Assembly (NCBI RefSeq): GCF_014645795.1
Contig: NZ_BMMK01000002.1
Location: 154,982 to 218,981 of the forward strand
Origin: Longimycelium tulufanense
GTDB taxonomy: Bacteria; Actinomycetota; Actinomycetes; Mycobacteriales; Pseudonocardiaceae
DNA: 64,000 nucleotides
Direction: 5' to 3'
Shown here one piece after another: positions 1 through 9,600 of this stretch (position 1 is its first letter; every line of letters starts with the position of its first letter). The notes beneath the pieces are model-generated. The model saw only the letters and a list, made by a program, of their open reading frames with translations, was not told the origin of the DNA and did no database searches. Position numbers and translations under genes: made by a program.

Positions 1-1396
1 TCACCAGGACGACGTCACCCGGTCGCAGCTCGGCGCGCAGCAACGCGACGGCCGCATCGACGTCGGGCACCAGAACCGACTCCTCTCCCCACGACCCTTC
101 CAGGTGCGCGCCCTGGTGCATCGGGCGCGCCGGCTCACCGACCACGACCAGCCGGTTGACGTCCAACCGGACCGCGAGCCGGCCGATCTCGTCGTGCGCC
201 CGCAGCGCGTCCGCGCCGAGCTCGGCCATCTCACCGAGTACCGCCCAGCTCCGGCCACCGGTGCCGCGTGCCATGGCCACCAGCGTCTTCAACGCGGCCC
301 GCATCGACTCCGGGTTGGCGTTGTAGGCATCGTTGACCACCACCACGCCGTCCGGGCGCTCGGTGACCTCCATGCGCCAGCGCGAGGCCGGCTGGGCCGC
401 GCCGAGCCACGCAGCCACCTGCTCGACCGTGGCACCCAGCTCCAGGGCGACCGCGGCGGCGGCCAGCGCGTTGCTCACCTGGTGCTCGCCGTGCAGGTCG
501 AGCTGGACGTGCCCGCTTCCGGCCGGGGTGACCAGCTCGAACCCAGGCCGGCCGCGCTCGTCCAGGACCACGTCCCGGGCCCGCACGTCGGCCTCGGGGG
601 ACTGACCGAAACGCACCACGCGGGCGGCGGTGCGGTCGGCCATCGCGGACACCAGCGGGTCGTCGGTGTTGAGGATCGCGACCCCGCCCTCGGCCGGCAG
701 CGCCTCGACCAGCTCGCCCTTGGCCGCCGCGATCGCCTCCCGGGAGCCGAACTCGCCGAGGTGGGCCGAGCCGACGTTGAGCACGACACCGATGCGTGGG
801 GGCGCGACCTCGCACAGGGCCGCGATGTGCCCGACGCCGCGCGCGGAGAGCTCGAGCACCAGGTGCCGGGTGGTGGTGCCGGCGCGCAGCGCCGTCCACG
901 GGTGGCCCAGCTCGGTGTTGAACGAGCCGGGCGGGGCGACGGTGGGCCCCAACCGCTCCAGCAGCTGCGCGATCAGGTCCTTGGTGGAGGTCTTGCCGGA
1001 GGAGCCGGTGACGCCGACGACGGCCAGCTCGGGCAGCCGGTCCACCACGTACCGGGCCAGCTTGGCCAGCGCGGCGAGCACGGCCTGGCCGGAGCCGTCG
1101 GTATCCCCGGCCAGCACGTAGGACCGGCTGGCCGCGGGCGCCGCGGCACGCGGCACCAGCACCGCGGGCGCGTCGACCTCGCGGGCGGCCAGCACGGCGG
1201 TCGCGCCGTCGGCCACCGCCTTGGCGGCGAACTCGTGGCCGTCCACCCGGGTGCCCGGCACGGCCACGAACAGCCCGCCGCGGGTCACCTTGCGCGAGTC
1301 GAACTCGACGGTGCCGGTGACCCGCTCGGTGCCGTCGGCCCGGTGCAGTCGCCCACCGACCGCCGCGGCGATCTCGGCGAGGGTCAGCTCGATCAC
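1..1396 (-). CDS. murF: MurF, UDP-MurNAc-tripeptide D-alanyl-D-alanine ligase (3' end outside window)
   Basis: Adds D-Ala-D-Ala to UDP-MurNAc-tripeptide in the cytoplasm, the last step in making the peptidoglycan precursor pentapeptide. Translating from a GTG at 1396 gives 465 codons open to the window edge. The Mur-ligase ATP loop reads [11 protein letters not shown], and [11 protein letters not shown] and LGEMAELG are typical of MurF. The last visible residues, GDVVLV, lie just before the usual C-terminus, so perhaps 25-45 residues are missing. The start GTG overlaps the murE stop as GTGA (1393-1396), so the gene is translationally coupled to murE in the dcw operon. Confidence 0.93.
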   Translation of the reverse strand, partial: MIELTLAEIAAAVGGRLHRADGTERVTGTVEFDSRKVTRGGLFVAVPGTRVDGHEFAAKAVADGATAVLAAREVDAPAVLVPRAAAPAASRSYVLAGDTDGSGQAVLAALAKLARYVVDRLPELAVVGVTGSSGKTSTKDLIAQLLERLGPTVAPPGSFNTELGHPWTALRAGTTTRHLVLELSARGVGHIAALCEVAPPRIGVVLNVGSAHLGEFGSREAIAAAKGELVEALPAEGGVAILNTDDPLVSAMADRTAARVVRFGQSPEADVRARDVVLDERGRPGFELVTPAGSGHVQLDLHGEHQVSNALAAAAVALELGATVEQVAAWLGAAQPASRWRMEVTERPDGVVVVNDAYNANPESMRAALKTLVAMARGTGGRSWAVLGEMAELGADALRAHDEIGRLAVRLDVNRLVVVGEPARPMHQGAHLEGSWGEESVLVPDVDAAVALLRAELRPGDVVLV

Positions 1397-3015
1397 GCAT
1401 CCCTCCCGGACAGCCGCGCGTCGATGGCCGCCGCGAGCACCTCGCGGTCGGAGAACGGATGCACCACTCCTGCGACCTCCTGACCGGTCTCGTGCCCCTT
1501 ACCGGCAACGACGACCACGTCTCCGGGCCGTGCCCGCCGCACGGCCGTCACGATGGCTTCCCGCCGGTCAGCGACCTCCCGGACCGCACCGCGGGCCTCC
1601 GCGGGCAGCTCGGCCGCGCCGGCGAGCATGGCGGCGCGGATCGCCGCCGGGTCCTCGCCGCGTGGATTGTCGTCGGTGACCACGAGCAGGTCCGCACCGG
1701 CGGCCGCAACGCGCCCCATCACCGGGCGCTTGGCCGCGTCGCGGTCGCCGCCACAACCCAACACCATGATCACACGGCCCGCCGAGCCGGCCTGCTTCAG
1801 CTGGGCCCGGACGGCATCCAGCACCGCGCCCACCGCGGCGGGCTTGTGCGAGTAGTCCACCACCGCGGTGAAATCCTGGCCGCGGTCCACCCGCTCCATC
1901 CGGCCCGGAACGTCCACCTCGGACAGTCCGGCCGCCGCGGCGTGTGGGTCGACACCGACCGCGTGCGCGCAGGCCAGTGCGAGCAATCCGTTGGCAACGT
2001 TGAAGGTTCCCGGCAGGCGGACCCGCACCCGCACCCGGACCCCGTCCGGGCCGAGCGCGGTGAACGACTGCGCGCCGGTGGGCTCGGCCACCAGCTCGGT
2101 GGCCCACCAGGTCGCGCCCGGAACATCATCCACAGTGGACACCGTGATGGTGTGCGGCCGGACCAGCCGGCGGCCCCATTCGGTGTCCACACACACGATT
2201 TCCCGCTCGGCACGGCCGTCGAACAACCGCGCCTTGGCCGCGAAGTAGTCCTCGAGGTCGGCGTGGAAGTCCAGGTGGTCCTGGGACAGGTTGGTGAACG
2301 CGCCGACCGCGAAATGGGTCCCGGCCACCCGCCCCAACGCCAGGGCGTGGCTGGACACCTCCATCGCCACGTGGGTCACGCCGCGTTCCACCATCACGGC
2401 GAGCAACGCCTGCAGGTCCGGTGCTTCCGGCGTGGTGAAGGCGCTTTCCAGCCGTTGGCCGGCGACCCGGGTCTCGACGGTGCCCACCACCCCCGTCGGG
2501 TGGCCGCCGGCGCGCAACGCACCGTCCAGCAGGTAGGTGGTGGTGGTCTTGCCGGAGGTACCGGTCACTCCAAGCACCGCGAGCTTCTGCGACGGGTCGC
2601 CGTAGACCCGGGCGGAGAGGGTTCCGAGAACGGCACGCGGATCGGGGTGCACCAGCAACGGCACCCGCGCGTCGCGCAGCGCCGGGCGAACGGCACCGGC
2701 GGGGTCCGTCAGCACCGCGGCGGCGCCGGCGGCCAGCGCGGGCTCGGCGAAGTCCGCGCCGTGCGCGCGGGTTCCGGGCAACGCGGCGAACAGGTCTCCG
2801 GGCTGGACGTGCTGTGCACGTAGGGTCACGCCGGTGACGCCGGCCCCGGGGACGGTGGGCTCGGCCGCCACCGTGGCGTCGACCAGACGGGCCAGTTCGG
2901 CAACCGCGGTCGGTTCGGTGCGGGAAGGGCGGGGCGGGGCAGGGGTGGCCTTGCCAGGTTGAACTCCGGGCACGTCGCGGAAGGCTACCGGCGCACGCCG
3001 CGTGACCGACCGCAC
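1393..3015 (-). CDS. murE: MurE, UDP-MurNAc-L-Ala-D-Glu:meso-diaminopimelate ligase
   Basis: Cytoplasmic ATP-dependent ligase that adds the third stem-peptide residue. The 540-residue protein has the Mur substrate domain, an ATP loop [14 protein letters not shown] near residue 150, and a DNPR motif near residue 447. DNPR is the signature of enzymes that choose meso-diaminopimelate over lysine, which fits actinobacterial peptidoglycan. The ATG at 3015 gives about 35 unconserved Pro/Arg-rich residues before the domain, so a later start is possible. It lies 157 bp downstream of ftsI and overlaps murF by 4 bases. Confidence 0.95.
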   Translation of the reverse strand: MRSVTRRAPVAFRDVPGVQPGKATPAPPRPSRTEPTAVAELARLVDATVAAEPTVPGAGVTGVTLRAQHVQPGDLFAALPGTRAHGADFAEPALAAGAAAVLTDPAGAVRPALRDARVPLLVHPDPRAVLGTLSARVYGDPSQKLAVLGVTGTSGKTTTTYLLDGALRAGGHPTGVVGTVETRVAGQRLESAFTTPEAPDLQALLAVMVERGVTHVAMEVSSHALALGRVAGTHFAVGAFTNLSQDHLDFHADLEDYFAAKARLFDGRAEREIVCVDTEWGRRLVRPHTITVSTVDDVPGATWWATELVAEPTGAQSFTALGPDGVRVRVRVRLPGTFNVANGLLALACAHAVGVDPHAAAAGLSEVDVPGRMERVDRGQDFTAVVDYSHKPAAVGAVLDAVRAQLKQAGSAGRVIMVLGCGGDRDAAKRPVMGRVAAAGADLLVVTDDNPRGEDPAAIRAAMLAGAAELPAEARGAVREVADRREAIVTAVRRARPGDVVVVAGKGHETGQEVAGVVHPFSDREVLAAAIDARLSGRDA

Positions 3016-3172
3016 CGGTGCCTTTCACCTCCTCTCGGCAGCGCTCGTCGCTGCAGGTCCGTGCCGACTTTTCCGGCAGCCGGGCGCGCGGCGACGTGGC
3101 ACGGACCACTTTGGCCGCCGGACCTGTTGTTTACCCCGTTCGGGGCATCGTTGCCCGATCGGGGAAGACGGA

Positions 3173-5074
3173 TCAGCGGAGGGTGAGCTGCTGGACGGGT
3201 GCGGCGTCCGGCGAGGTCGGGATCTGGTAACGCTGCACAAGGTAGGAGGCGATCTCCCGGAACAGCGGGCCCGCGTTCACCCCCACCGGGTTGCCCGGCT
3301 CCGGCCGGTCGATCATCAAGCCCACCACGAACCGCGGGTTGTCGGCCGGCAGGATGCCGGCGAAGGTGATCCACTGCTTGTCGTTGACATAGCACCGGCA
3401 CCTGGGGTCGACCTGCAGCGCGGTGCCCGTCTTGCCCGCGATCTGGTAGCCCTCCAGGGCCGCCTTCGGTGAGGTGCCGCGCTGCAGCGGGTCGGGGCTG
3501 TCCTGCACCACGGCCCGCAGCATGCCCCGCACCGTCCTGGCGGTGTCCGGGCTGACCACCCGCACCCCCTCGGGCCGGGGTTCGGGCTGGCGCTTGCCGT
3601 CCGGGCCGGTGACGGCCCGCAGGATGCGTGGTGGCACCCGCACACCGTCGTTGGCGATCGCCTGGTACATGCCCGCCATCTGCAGCACGGTCATGGAGAG
3701 CCCCTGCCCGATGGGCAGGTTGCCGAAGGTGCTGCCCGACCACTGCGAGCGCGGTGGCACCTGGCCGGCGCTCTCCCCGGGCAGGCCGACCTTGGTCAGC
3801 TGGCCGATCCCGAACCGCTGCAGCAGCTGCACGAAGCGTTCCTCCCCCACCTGCTGGGCCGTCTTGATGGTGCCCACGTTGGAGGAACGGGCCAGCACCC
3901 CGGTGAAGGTCATCTGTTCGGTGCCGTGGCTCCAGGCGTCCCGGATCGTCCGGTCGGACACCTGGATGCTGCCGGGGACCTCCACCACGGTGTCCGGCTT
4001 GACCAGGCCGTCCTCGATCGCGGCCGCGGCAGTGATGATCTTGTTCACCGAACCGGGCTCGAACGGGTCGGTCACCGCCGGGTTCCGCAGCCGCGGGTCG
4101 TTGGAGTCCAGCCGGTTCAACGGCTTGCTCGGGTCGAGCGTCTTGTCGTTGGCCAGCGCGTACACCTCGCCGGTGTGCGCGTCGAGCACGACCGCGTTGC
4201 CGCTGCGGGCCTTGGCGCGCCGGACGTGGTCCGACAGCAGCTGCTGGACCTTGAACTGCACGTCGGAGTCGATCGTCAGCTCGAGGCTGGAGCCCGGTGT
4301 GGCCGGCAGGACGTCGCGCTCGGTGTCGGGGATGACCAGCTCGTTGTTGCCCTCGGCCGTCTCCACGATCCGGCGCCCCTGCTTGCCGGCCAGGACGGTG
4401 TCCTCGTAGTTCTCCAGGCCGAACAGGCCCTCGGTCTTCTGCGAGTTCATCCGCCAGTTGGCGAACCCGAGGATGTTGCCCGCGACGTCACCGGCCGGGT
4501 ACTGGCGCAGCTCCCGGTCCTCGGCGTTGATCGCCGGGAACCGCTTGGTGATCTTGCGGGCCTTGTCCGGCGGCACGTTGTCGGCCAGGTAGACGAAGGG
4601 GACGTCGCGGCGCAGCTTCTTCAGCAGCTCCTCCTCGGGGTAGGAGTCGCCCAGTTCCTCGTGCATGAACTTGGCGATCTTCGCGGTGTACCCCTCGGCG
4701 TCGATGCCGTACTGCTCGACGATCTCCGGCTTGTTCCACTCCTTGGCCAGCGCCTGCGGCCGCGCCGCGAGCGACTTGACCTCCATGCTGATCGCCAGCG
4801 GCCGGCCCTCGCGGTCGATGATGGCCCCGCGGCGGGCCGGGATCGTCTTCGAGGTCAGCCGCTGCTTCTCGGCCATCTTCGTCAGTTCCGAGGCGTCCAA
4901 CGCCTGCACCTGCACCAGCTTCAGGCCGGCGAGCACCAGGGTGAGCACCAGCAACGCCCGGCCGACCACCAGCCGGTTACGGTGGTCGCCCAGCTGGCTC
5001 GACTCGGCGCGGCGGGTGCGTACCCCACGGACGGGGCGGCGCCGGGGCACCGGCCGGCTCGCGCGGCTCATCAC
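3173..5074 (-). CDS. ftsI: FtsI/PbpB, septal peptidoglycan transpeptidase (class B PBP)
   Basis: Monofunctional transpeptidase that cross-links septal peptidoglycan at the division site. A basic N-terminus is followed by one membrane anchor (about residues 35-55) and a PBP dimerisation domain. The transpeptidase domain has all three active-site motifs: SVNK (about residue 343), SSN (about 396) and KTG (about 546). At 633 residues it is a normal length, and there are no PASTA repeats. The start overlaps the upstream FtsL-like stop as ATGA (5071-5074), so the two are probably co-translated as division partners. Confidence 0.95.
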   Translation of the reverse strand: MMSRASRPVPRRRPVRGVRTRRAESSQLGDHRNRLVVGRALLVLTLVLAGLKLVQVQALDASELTKMAEKQRLTSKTIPARRGAIIDREGRPLAISMEVKSLAARPQALAKEWNKPEIVEQYGIDAEGYTAKIAKFMHEELGDSYPEEELLKKLRRDVPFVYLADNVPPDKARKITKRFPAINAEDRELRQYPAGDVAGNILGFANWRMNSQKTEGLFGLENYEDTVLAGKQGRRIVETAEGNNELVIPDTERDVLPATPGSSLELTIDSDVQFKVQQLLSDHVRRAKARSGNAVVLDAHTGEVYALANDKTLDPSKPLNRLDSNDPRLRNPAVTDPFEPGSVNKIITAAAAIEDGLVKPDTVVEVPGSIQVSDRTIRDAWSHGTEQMTFTGVLARSSNVGTIKTAQQVGEERFVQLLQRFGIGQLTKVGLPGESAGQVPPRSQWSGSTFGNLPIGQGLSMTVLQMAGMYQAIANDGVRVPPRILRAVTGPDGKRQPEPRPEGVRVVSPDTARTVRGMLRAVVQDSPDPLQRGTSPKAALEGYQIAGKTGTALQVDPRCRCYVNDKQWITFAGILPADNPRFVVGLMIDRPEPGNPVGVNAGPLFREIASYLVQRYQIPTSPDAAPVQQLTLR

Positions 5075-5763
5075 CCGTCTCCCGGTGGCTGCTGTGGCCC
5101 GTCCTGAGCGGGCGGGGGCTCCTGCTGCGGCCCCTCGGCCGGCGGTTGCGCCGGCTGGCCCGGCTGTTCCTGCGGTGGCTGTGCGGCACCGGGCTGCTCC
5201 GCGGGTGGGCCGGCCGGGGGCCGGTCTGCGGGCGGTGGCTGCGGTGCGGGCGGGGGTGGCGGCGGGGCGGCGGGCTTCGGCGTGCCGACCACCTCGATGG
5301 AGCCGTCCGGCCGCACCACGATGTGGGCCGGGTCCGGGGCCGGCACCATGCCCCGTTCCTTGGCCCGGCGGGCGATCTCGGACGGCGACTCGAGCTGGGC
5401 GACCTCCCGGCGCAGCTGCTCGGCACGCTCACCCAGGTCGCGGACCCCGGTCTGGATCTCCTCCAGCTTGTAGGAGTTCGCGCCGGCGGCGGTGGACAAC
5501 CACAGCGAGGCGAGCAGGCCCACCGCGAGCAGGCCCATCACCAGCAACACGAACGGTGCGCGCGGCACGCCGTCGACTCCGCGGTGCGGGACGACCCGGA
5601 GCCAGCGGCGCCGGAACTGTGCGCGACGGGCGTAGGCGCGCTCGGCGGCGGTGGAGCGACGGGTGGCGTTCCCCCGTCGCTCGGTGCGCTCCGCGGTCCG
5701 CTGCCCTCCCCCGCCGCCCCGCGAGGGTGGCGCGGGGTCCGGAACACGTGCCGGGGCCGTCAT
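5071..5763 (-). CDS. FtsL-like bitopic division protein
   Basis: Small membrane protein in the place normally held by FtsL in the dcw cluster. The 230 residues run: a basic, disordered N-terminus rich in Arg and Gly; one membrane segment (APFVLLVMGLLAVGLLASLW, about residues 69-88); a short coiled coil (LGERAEQLRREVAQLESP); and a long Pro/Gln-rich extracytoplasmic tail of about 80 residues. Topology and position support a septum-assembly role with FtsI, but sequence conservation in this family is low. The Pro-rich tail is much longer than in model FtsL proteins. Its stop overlaps the ftsI start as ATGA. Confidence 0.75.
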   Translation of the reverse strand: MTAPARVPDPAPPSRGGGGGQRTAERTERRGNATRRSTAAERAYARRAQFRRRWLRVVPHRGVDGVPRAPFVLLVMGLLAVGLLASLWLSTAAGANSYKLEEIQTGVRDLGERAEQLRREVAQLESPSEIARRAKERGMVPAPDPAHIVVRPDGSIEVVGTPKPAAPPPPPPAPQPPPADRPPAGPPAEQPGAAQPPQEQPGQPAQPPAEGPQQEPPPAQDGPQQPPGDG

Positions 5764-6073
5764 GTCGCCCTCCGGTGCATGGCCATGGCAGCCGCCCGAC
5801 GACGATGAGCCGGAAAACGGGATCGACGGCCCGGACCTTCCCTCGTTGTCAGGGGAAAGCGGAGAAGTTTCGGGCTCGGGGGCCAGACGTCGGTTGACGA
5901 GGACCAGTCACGGGGACGGAAACCCCGGCCGCCCCCGGGAATCCGGGCCCGCGCGCGCAACCCGCGTCCGGGCATGACGAAGCCATCGGTCTGGTTCGTG
6001 GTCTCCACTCGAACCGATCCGGGACACCCCGGCCAGGTCGGCAACCACGAACCGAGGAAAAAACCAGTCCGGC
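5764..6073 (-). other. 310-bp rsmH-ftsL spacer with bulged hairpin and ATGA-coupled open frame
   Basis: No recognisable gene. An open frame of 105 codons starts on the ATGA overlapping the rsmH stop (6077) and ends on the ATGA overlapping the FtsL-like start (5760). Its third-position GC is only about 70 percent, far below neighbouring genes, and it matches no family I know, so I do not call it a gene. A hairpin lies at 5993-6015, with GGTTCG/CGAACC and TGG/CCA stems, a 2-base bulge and a 3-base loop. It could be a processing or attenuation element. Confidence 0.35.
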
Positions 6074-7045
6074 TCATGGTTTCCTCCGGGGGTCCCGGGT
6101 CCGCTCGGCGGCGCGGAGGCGTACGGAGGCCGCCCGCGGGTTGGCGACGATCTCCTCCTCGCTGGCCGGCTCCGAACCACGGACCAGCAGGCGCACTTCC
6201 GGCTCGTGGCCGGGCAGCTCCACCGGCAGTCCCGGTGGCGTGCGCGAGGTGGCCCGCTCGGCCAACGCCCGCTTCACGATGCGGTCCTCCAGCGAGTGGT
6301 AAGACAGCACGACGATCCGCCCCCCGACCGCGAGCGCGTCCAACGCGGCGGGTACCGCCCGCCGCAACACTTCCAGCTCGCCGTTGACCTCGATCCGCAA
6401 TGCCTGGAAGGTGCGCTTTGCCGGATGCCCGCCGGTACGCCGTGCGGCCGCGGGGATCGTGTCGTACAGCAGCTGCACCAACCGCGCGCTGGTGTCGAAG
6501 GGTTCGCGTTGCCGCTCCCGCGCGATCGCGGCCGCGATCCGGGAAGCAAACCGTTCTTCCCCGTACTCCCGCAGAATGCGCGTCAGGTCGGCCACCGAGT
6601 AGGTGTTGAGCACGTCGGCGGCGGTCATCCCGCGCTCGGGGTCCATCCGCATGTCCAGTGGGGCGTCCTGGGCGTAGGCGAAGCCGCGGTCCGCCTCGTC
6701 CAGCTGCATCGACGACACCCCGAGGTCGAACAGCACCCCGTGCACCTCGTCGATGCCCAGCTCGTCGAGCGCACGCGGGACCTGGTCGTAGACCGCGTGC
6801 ACCAGCCGGGTCCGCTCGCCGAACCGGACGAGCCGCTCGCCGGCGAGTTCCAGCGCACGCGGGTCCCGGTCCAGCCCGACCAGGGTCAGGTGCGGATACC
6901 GCTCCAGCAGTGCCTCGGAGTGCCCACCCAGGCCGAGGGTGCAGTCGACGGCGACGGCCGGGCGGTCGGCCAGCGCGGGGTCGAGCAGCGCCAGCACCCG
7001 GTCCAGCAGGACCGGCACGTGCCGTGGCGCGCGCCCCGTCGTCAT
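6074..7045 (-). CDS. rsmH: RsmH, 16S rRNA (cytosine1402-N4)-methyltransferase
   Basis: SAM-dependent enzyme that methylates N4 of C1402 in the ribosomal P site; formerly MraW. The 323-residue product starts [18 protein letters not shown] and has the SAM-binding motif [11 protein letters not shown] near residue 35. The C-terminal segment contains [11 protein letters not shown], typical of the family. I chose the ATG at 7045 because a GGGGAGGAG ribosome site sits just upstream. The frame stays open back to 7147, but that extension is not conserved. Second gene of the mraZ-led operon. Confidence 0.95.
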   Translation of the reverse strand: MTTGRAPRHVPVLLDRVLALLDPALADRPAVAVDCTLGLGGHSEALLERYPHLTLVGLDRDPRALELAGERLVRFGERTRLVHAVYDQVPRALDELGIDEVHGVLFDLGVSSMQLDEADRGFAYAQDAPLDMRMDPERGMTAADVLNTYSVADLTRILREYGEERFASRIAAAIARERQREPFDTSARLVQLLYDTIPAAARRTGGHPAKRTFQALRIEVNGELEVLRRAVPAALDALAVGGRIVVLSYHSLEDRIVKRALAERATSRTPPGLPVELPGHEPEVRLLVRGSEPASEEEIVANPRAASVRLRAAERTRDPRRKP

Positions 7046-7562
7046 CGTCTCCTCCCCAGTTCCTGCCTCGCCGGTGTCCAGACCTTCCTCCGTCCGCGGC
7101 GCCTTCGCTCCGCCGGGCCCGCCGGCCCCCATCTCGCACCGCCGCAACTACGGCGGCCCGCCGCCGTGGTCGGGGCGGGCCGCACGGCATGCCGGTCGGC
7201 GGGTCTGCTTCGCTTCTGGCGACCTTCCGTTCTCCGCCACACCGCGGCGCATCCGCGTCTCGCCCTGGCGCGCGGCGGTCGCGATCGGTGGCCGGATGCC
7301 GTCGGGCCTCCGCCCGCTCGTCGAACCTGGCACCGGGGAAGGTGCGCCAGGGCCGAGCGGCCGTGTCCGTTGGGCCCCTGCTGGGGGCCCGGCGCCCACT
7401 GCGCCTCACGGTGCTCCTGCGGCAAGCCCAGGCTTCCGGTGCGGTCACCGGGGCGCCTGCTGCACCGCAGCGAGACCCAAGGGACGCGGCCTGCGATCGA
7501 GCGGACCGAGGCCGGACGACACCCGGGCCCGGGACGCGGGCGTCGCCGCGCGCCGAGCCTGG
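7046..7562. other. mraZ-rsmH intergenic region (517 bp), no gene recognised
   Basis: Long spacer inside the dcw operon. Open frames on both strands have no family resemblance and no good ribosome sites, apart from the strong rsmH site at its right end. I see no convincing promoter or terminator. An untranslated regulatory RNA is possible but cannot be shown by reading. Confidence 0.4.
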
Positions 7563-7994
7563 CTAGAAGATCCCGGGCAGCACCTCCTCCCGCGCCTGCG
7601 CGTAGCTCTCCTCGTGCTCGGCGAGGTAGCGCTCCCACGCGGTGGCGTCCCAGATCTCCAGCCGGTTGATCGCGCCGATCACCACGCACTCCTTGTTGAG
7701 CCCGGCATAGCGCCGCAGCTCGGGTGCGATCGTGATGCGGCCCTGTCCGTCCGGGCGTTGCTCGTCGGTGCCGGCGAACAGGTACCGCTGGTAGGCACGG
7801 ACCGCCTCGTTGGTGAAGGGAGCCTCGGCGACCTTGCGCGCCATCTGCTCGAACTCGGCGCGCGGGAACACGAACAGGCAGTGGTCCTGGCCTTTGGTGA
7901 CCATCAGCCCCCCCGCGAGCGCGTCCCGGAACTTGGCCGGCAGGGTCAGCCGACCCTTGTCGTCGAGTTTCGGGTTGTGGGTACCGAGGAACAC
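7563..7994 (-). CDS. mraZ: MraZ, transcriptional regulator of the dcw cluster
   Basis: DNA-binding repressor of its own division and cell-wall operon. The 143-residue length is exactly typical. It has two SpoVT/AbrB-like swapped-hairpin domains, the first opening [20 protein letters not shown] and the second containing [18 protein letters not shown]. The start is GTG at 7994, chosen because the conserved N-terminus begins there and a GGGAGGTGGGAG ribosome site precedes it. Upstream lies a four-copy operator with 10-bp period over a sigma-70-type promoter, so autoregulation is strongly suggested. Confidence 0.96.
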   Translation of the reverse strand: MFLGTHNPKLDDKGRLTLPAKFRDALAGGLMVTKGQDHCLFVFPRAEFEQMARKVAEAPFTNEAVRAYQRYLFAGTDEQRPDGQGRITIAPELRRYAGLNKECVVIGAINRLEIWDATAWERYLAEHEESYAQAREEVLPGIF

Positions 7995-8060
7995 GGCTCC
8001 CACCTCCCACCGAGCCAGGCCCCCTCCCGAACCTGTTCGGCGGCGGGGCCCCCGTTTCGC

Positions 8061-8095
8061 CCCACCCGTCGCCACAGTACCCCACTTTTCCCCAC
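8061..8095 (-). promoter_or_regulatory. MraZ operator: four GTGGG boxes at exact 10-bp spacing
   Basis: Read on the minus strand, GTGGG, GTGGG, GTGGC and GTGGG occupy 8095-8091, 8085-8081, 8075-8071 and 8065-8061. The period of exactly one helical turn is the known layout of MraZ sites (TGGG-type direct repeats with 5-base spacers). The boxes cover the spacer and -10 of the mraZ promoter and reach about the predicted transcription start. Confidence 0.85.
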
Positions 8096-8101
8096 AGTCA
8101 A
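8074..8101 (-). promoter_or_regulatory. Promoter of the mraZ/dcw operon
   Basis: On the minus strand, -35 TTGACT (8101-8096) and -10 TACTGT (8079-8074) are separated by 16 bases. Transcription would start near 8067, giving a leader of about 70 bases before the mraZ GTG. The MraZ boxes lie directly on this promoter. Confidence 0.7.
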
Positions 8102-8534
8102 CGCGGAACGCCCCCGCCGACGACCCGATCGGACAGAAGTTTTCCCTGGTCAGAGCGATGTGGGGCGGCGTGGGGGGCCGGGAGGTGGCACGTCGGGGCG
8201 GCTCCGACCGGCGCTGGCCCGCGCCGCGTACGGGGCAACCCCGACACCCGTTCGTGCTGCCCGACATCTGCCGAACGGGTGACCGTGACGAACCCGAACG
8301 GCCCGGGGACGGACGGGGTCGCCTGGCCCGGGCACGCTTCGGTGGGGGAAGGTGGGGGCGGGCCGGGGCCGGGCGATTGCCGGTGAACCGCCCCGGCCGC
8401 GGCCGCCGTTTGACACACTGCTGGCACGCCCCGAACAACATCCGCGATCGCCCGGCCAGCGGCGCCCCCGGCCGACGGGCCGCCGATCCGCGGCGGCCGA
8501 GGGCCGGGCGGGTGCGCGACGCACAGGAGGACGT
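8102..8534. other. Upstream half of the divergent mraZ / MoxR region
   Basis: No gene is supported. A perfect -35-like TTGACA at 8410-8415 points toward the MoxR operon, but no good TANNNT box stands at 16-18 bases, so the MoxR promoter stays unassigned. The region ends with the AGGAGG ribosome site (8525-8530) of the MoxR gene. Confidence 0.35.
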
Positions 8535-9599
8535 GTGACCCCAGGGATCCACCCCGCCGCACCCCCGAGCGGCAACGGCCTACCCCCGGCCGGGACTCCC
8601 GCGCCGGCCCGGGGCGAGGTCGAGCTGGCCGAGCTGCACGCCGCCGTCGGCCGGATCGCCGGCAACGTGGAGCGGGTGCTGGTCGGCAAGCCCGACGTCG
8701 TGCGCATCGCGCTGGTGACGTTGCTGGCCGAGGGGCACCTGCTGGTCGAGGACGTGCCGGGGGTGGGCAAGACGTCCCTGGCCAAGGCGCTGGCCCGGTC
8801 CATCGACTGCTCGGTCAGCCGGATCCAGTTCACCCCGGACCTGCTGCCCAGCGACATCACCGGGGTGTCCATCTACAACCGGCACGCTGACGAGTTCGAG
8901 TTCCGGCCCGGGCCGGTGTTCGCGAACATCGTGGTGGGCGACGAGATCAACCGGGCGTCGCCGAAGACGCAGTCGGCCCTGCTGGAGTGCATGGAGGAGC
9001 GGCAGGTCACCGTGGACGGCCGCACGCATCTACTGCACGCCCCGTTCATGGTGATCGCCACCCAGAACCCGGTGGAGATGGAGGGCACCTACGCCCTGCC
9101 GGAGGCGCAGCGGGACCGGTTCACCGCCCGGGTGTCGATCGGCTACCCGGACCCACAGGCGGAGCTGGCCATGGTCGACGAGCACGCCGGCCGGGACCCG
9201 CTGGCCGAGCTCGGCCCGGTGTCGGATGCGGGACAGGTGCGCGCGCTGGTCGCCGCGGTGCGGCGGGTGCTGATGTCGGTGGAGGTCCGCCGCTACGCGG
9301 TGGAGCTGGTGGCGGCCACCCGCCGGTTGCCGGAGCTGCGGCTGGGTGCCTCGCCGCGGGCGACCCTGCACCTGGTGCAGGCCGCGCGGGCGCACGCGGC
9401 ACTGGCCGGCCGGAACTTCGTGGTGCCCGACGACGTGCAGGCGGTGGCGATCCCGGTGCTGGCACACCGGCTGGTGCTCACCCCGGAGGCGCAGGCCGCC
9501 CGGCGGACCGCGGCCGACCTGGTGCGCGGCCTGCTGCACCGGGTGCCGGTGCCGCACGGTAGCGAGCCCGGGCCGGGCCGGGACCGGGCGAGGGCCTGA
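8535..9599 (+). CDS. MoxR-family AAA+ ATPase
   Basis: AAA+ chaperone-like ATPase of the MoxR type, thought to help maturation or assembly of partner proteins, often with the DUF58 gene that follows. The 354-residue product has Walker A GVGKTS near residue 78, Walker [20 protein letters not shown] near 132, and the lid domain. GTG at 8535 follows AGGAGG at 4 bases; the frame extends upstream without conservation. First gene of a three-gene operon, one base before the DUF58 start. Confidence 0.93.
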   Translation: MTPGIHPAAPPSGNGLPPAGTPAPARGEVELAELHAAVGRIAGNVERVLVGKPDVVRIALVTLLAEGHLLVEDVPGVGKTSLAKALARSIDCSVSRIQFTPDLLPSDITGVSIYNRHADEFEFRPGPVFANIVVGDEINRASPKTQSALLECMEERQVTVDGRTHLLHAPFMVIATQNPVEMEGTYALPEAQRDRFTARVSIGYPDPQAELAMVDEHAGRDPLAELGPVSDAGQVRALVAAVRRVLMSVEVRRYAVELVAATRRLPELRLGASPRATLHLVQAARAHAALAGRNFVVPDDVQAVAIPVLAHRLVLTPEAQAARRTAADLVRGLLHRVPVPHGSEPGPGRDRARA

Positions 9600-9600
9600 G

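Noticed and set aside
104-1483. Plus-strand open frame of 459 codons over murF
   Set aside because: Antisense shadow of murF, which is recognised by its ATP loop; the composition is that of a GC-rich antisense frame.
5760-7448. Minus-strand open frame of 562 codons across rsmH
   Set aside because: Most of it lies out of frame inside rsmH. Only the end, between rsmH and ftsL, is not accounted for, and it is treated as a spacer.
8410-8440. MoxR promoter at TTGACA
   Set aside because: No TANNNT at 16-18 bases; kept only as a remark in the region entry.
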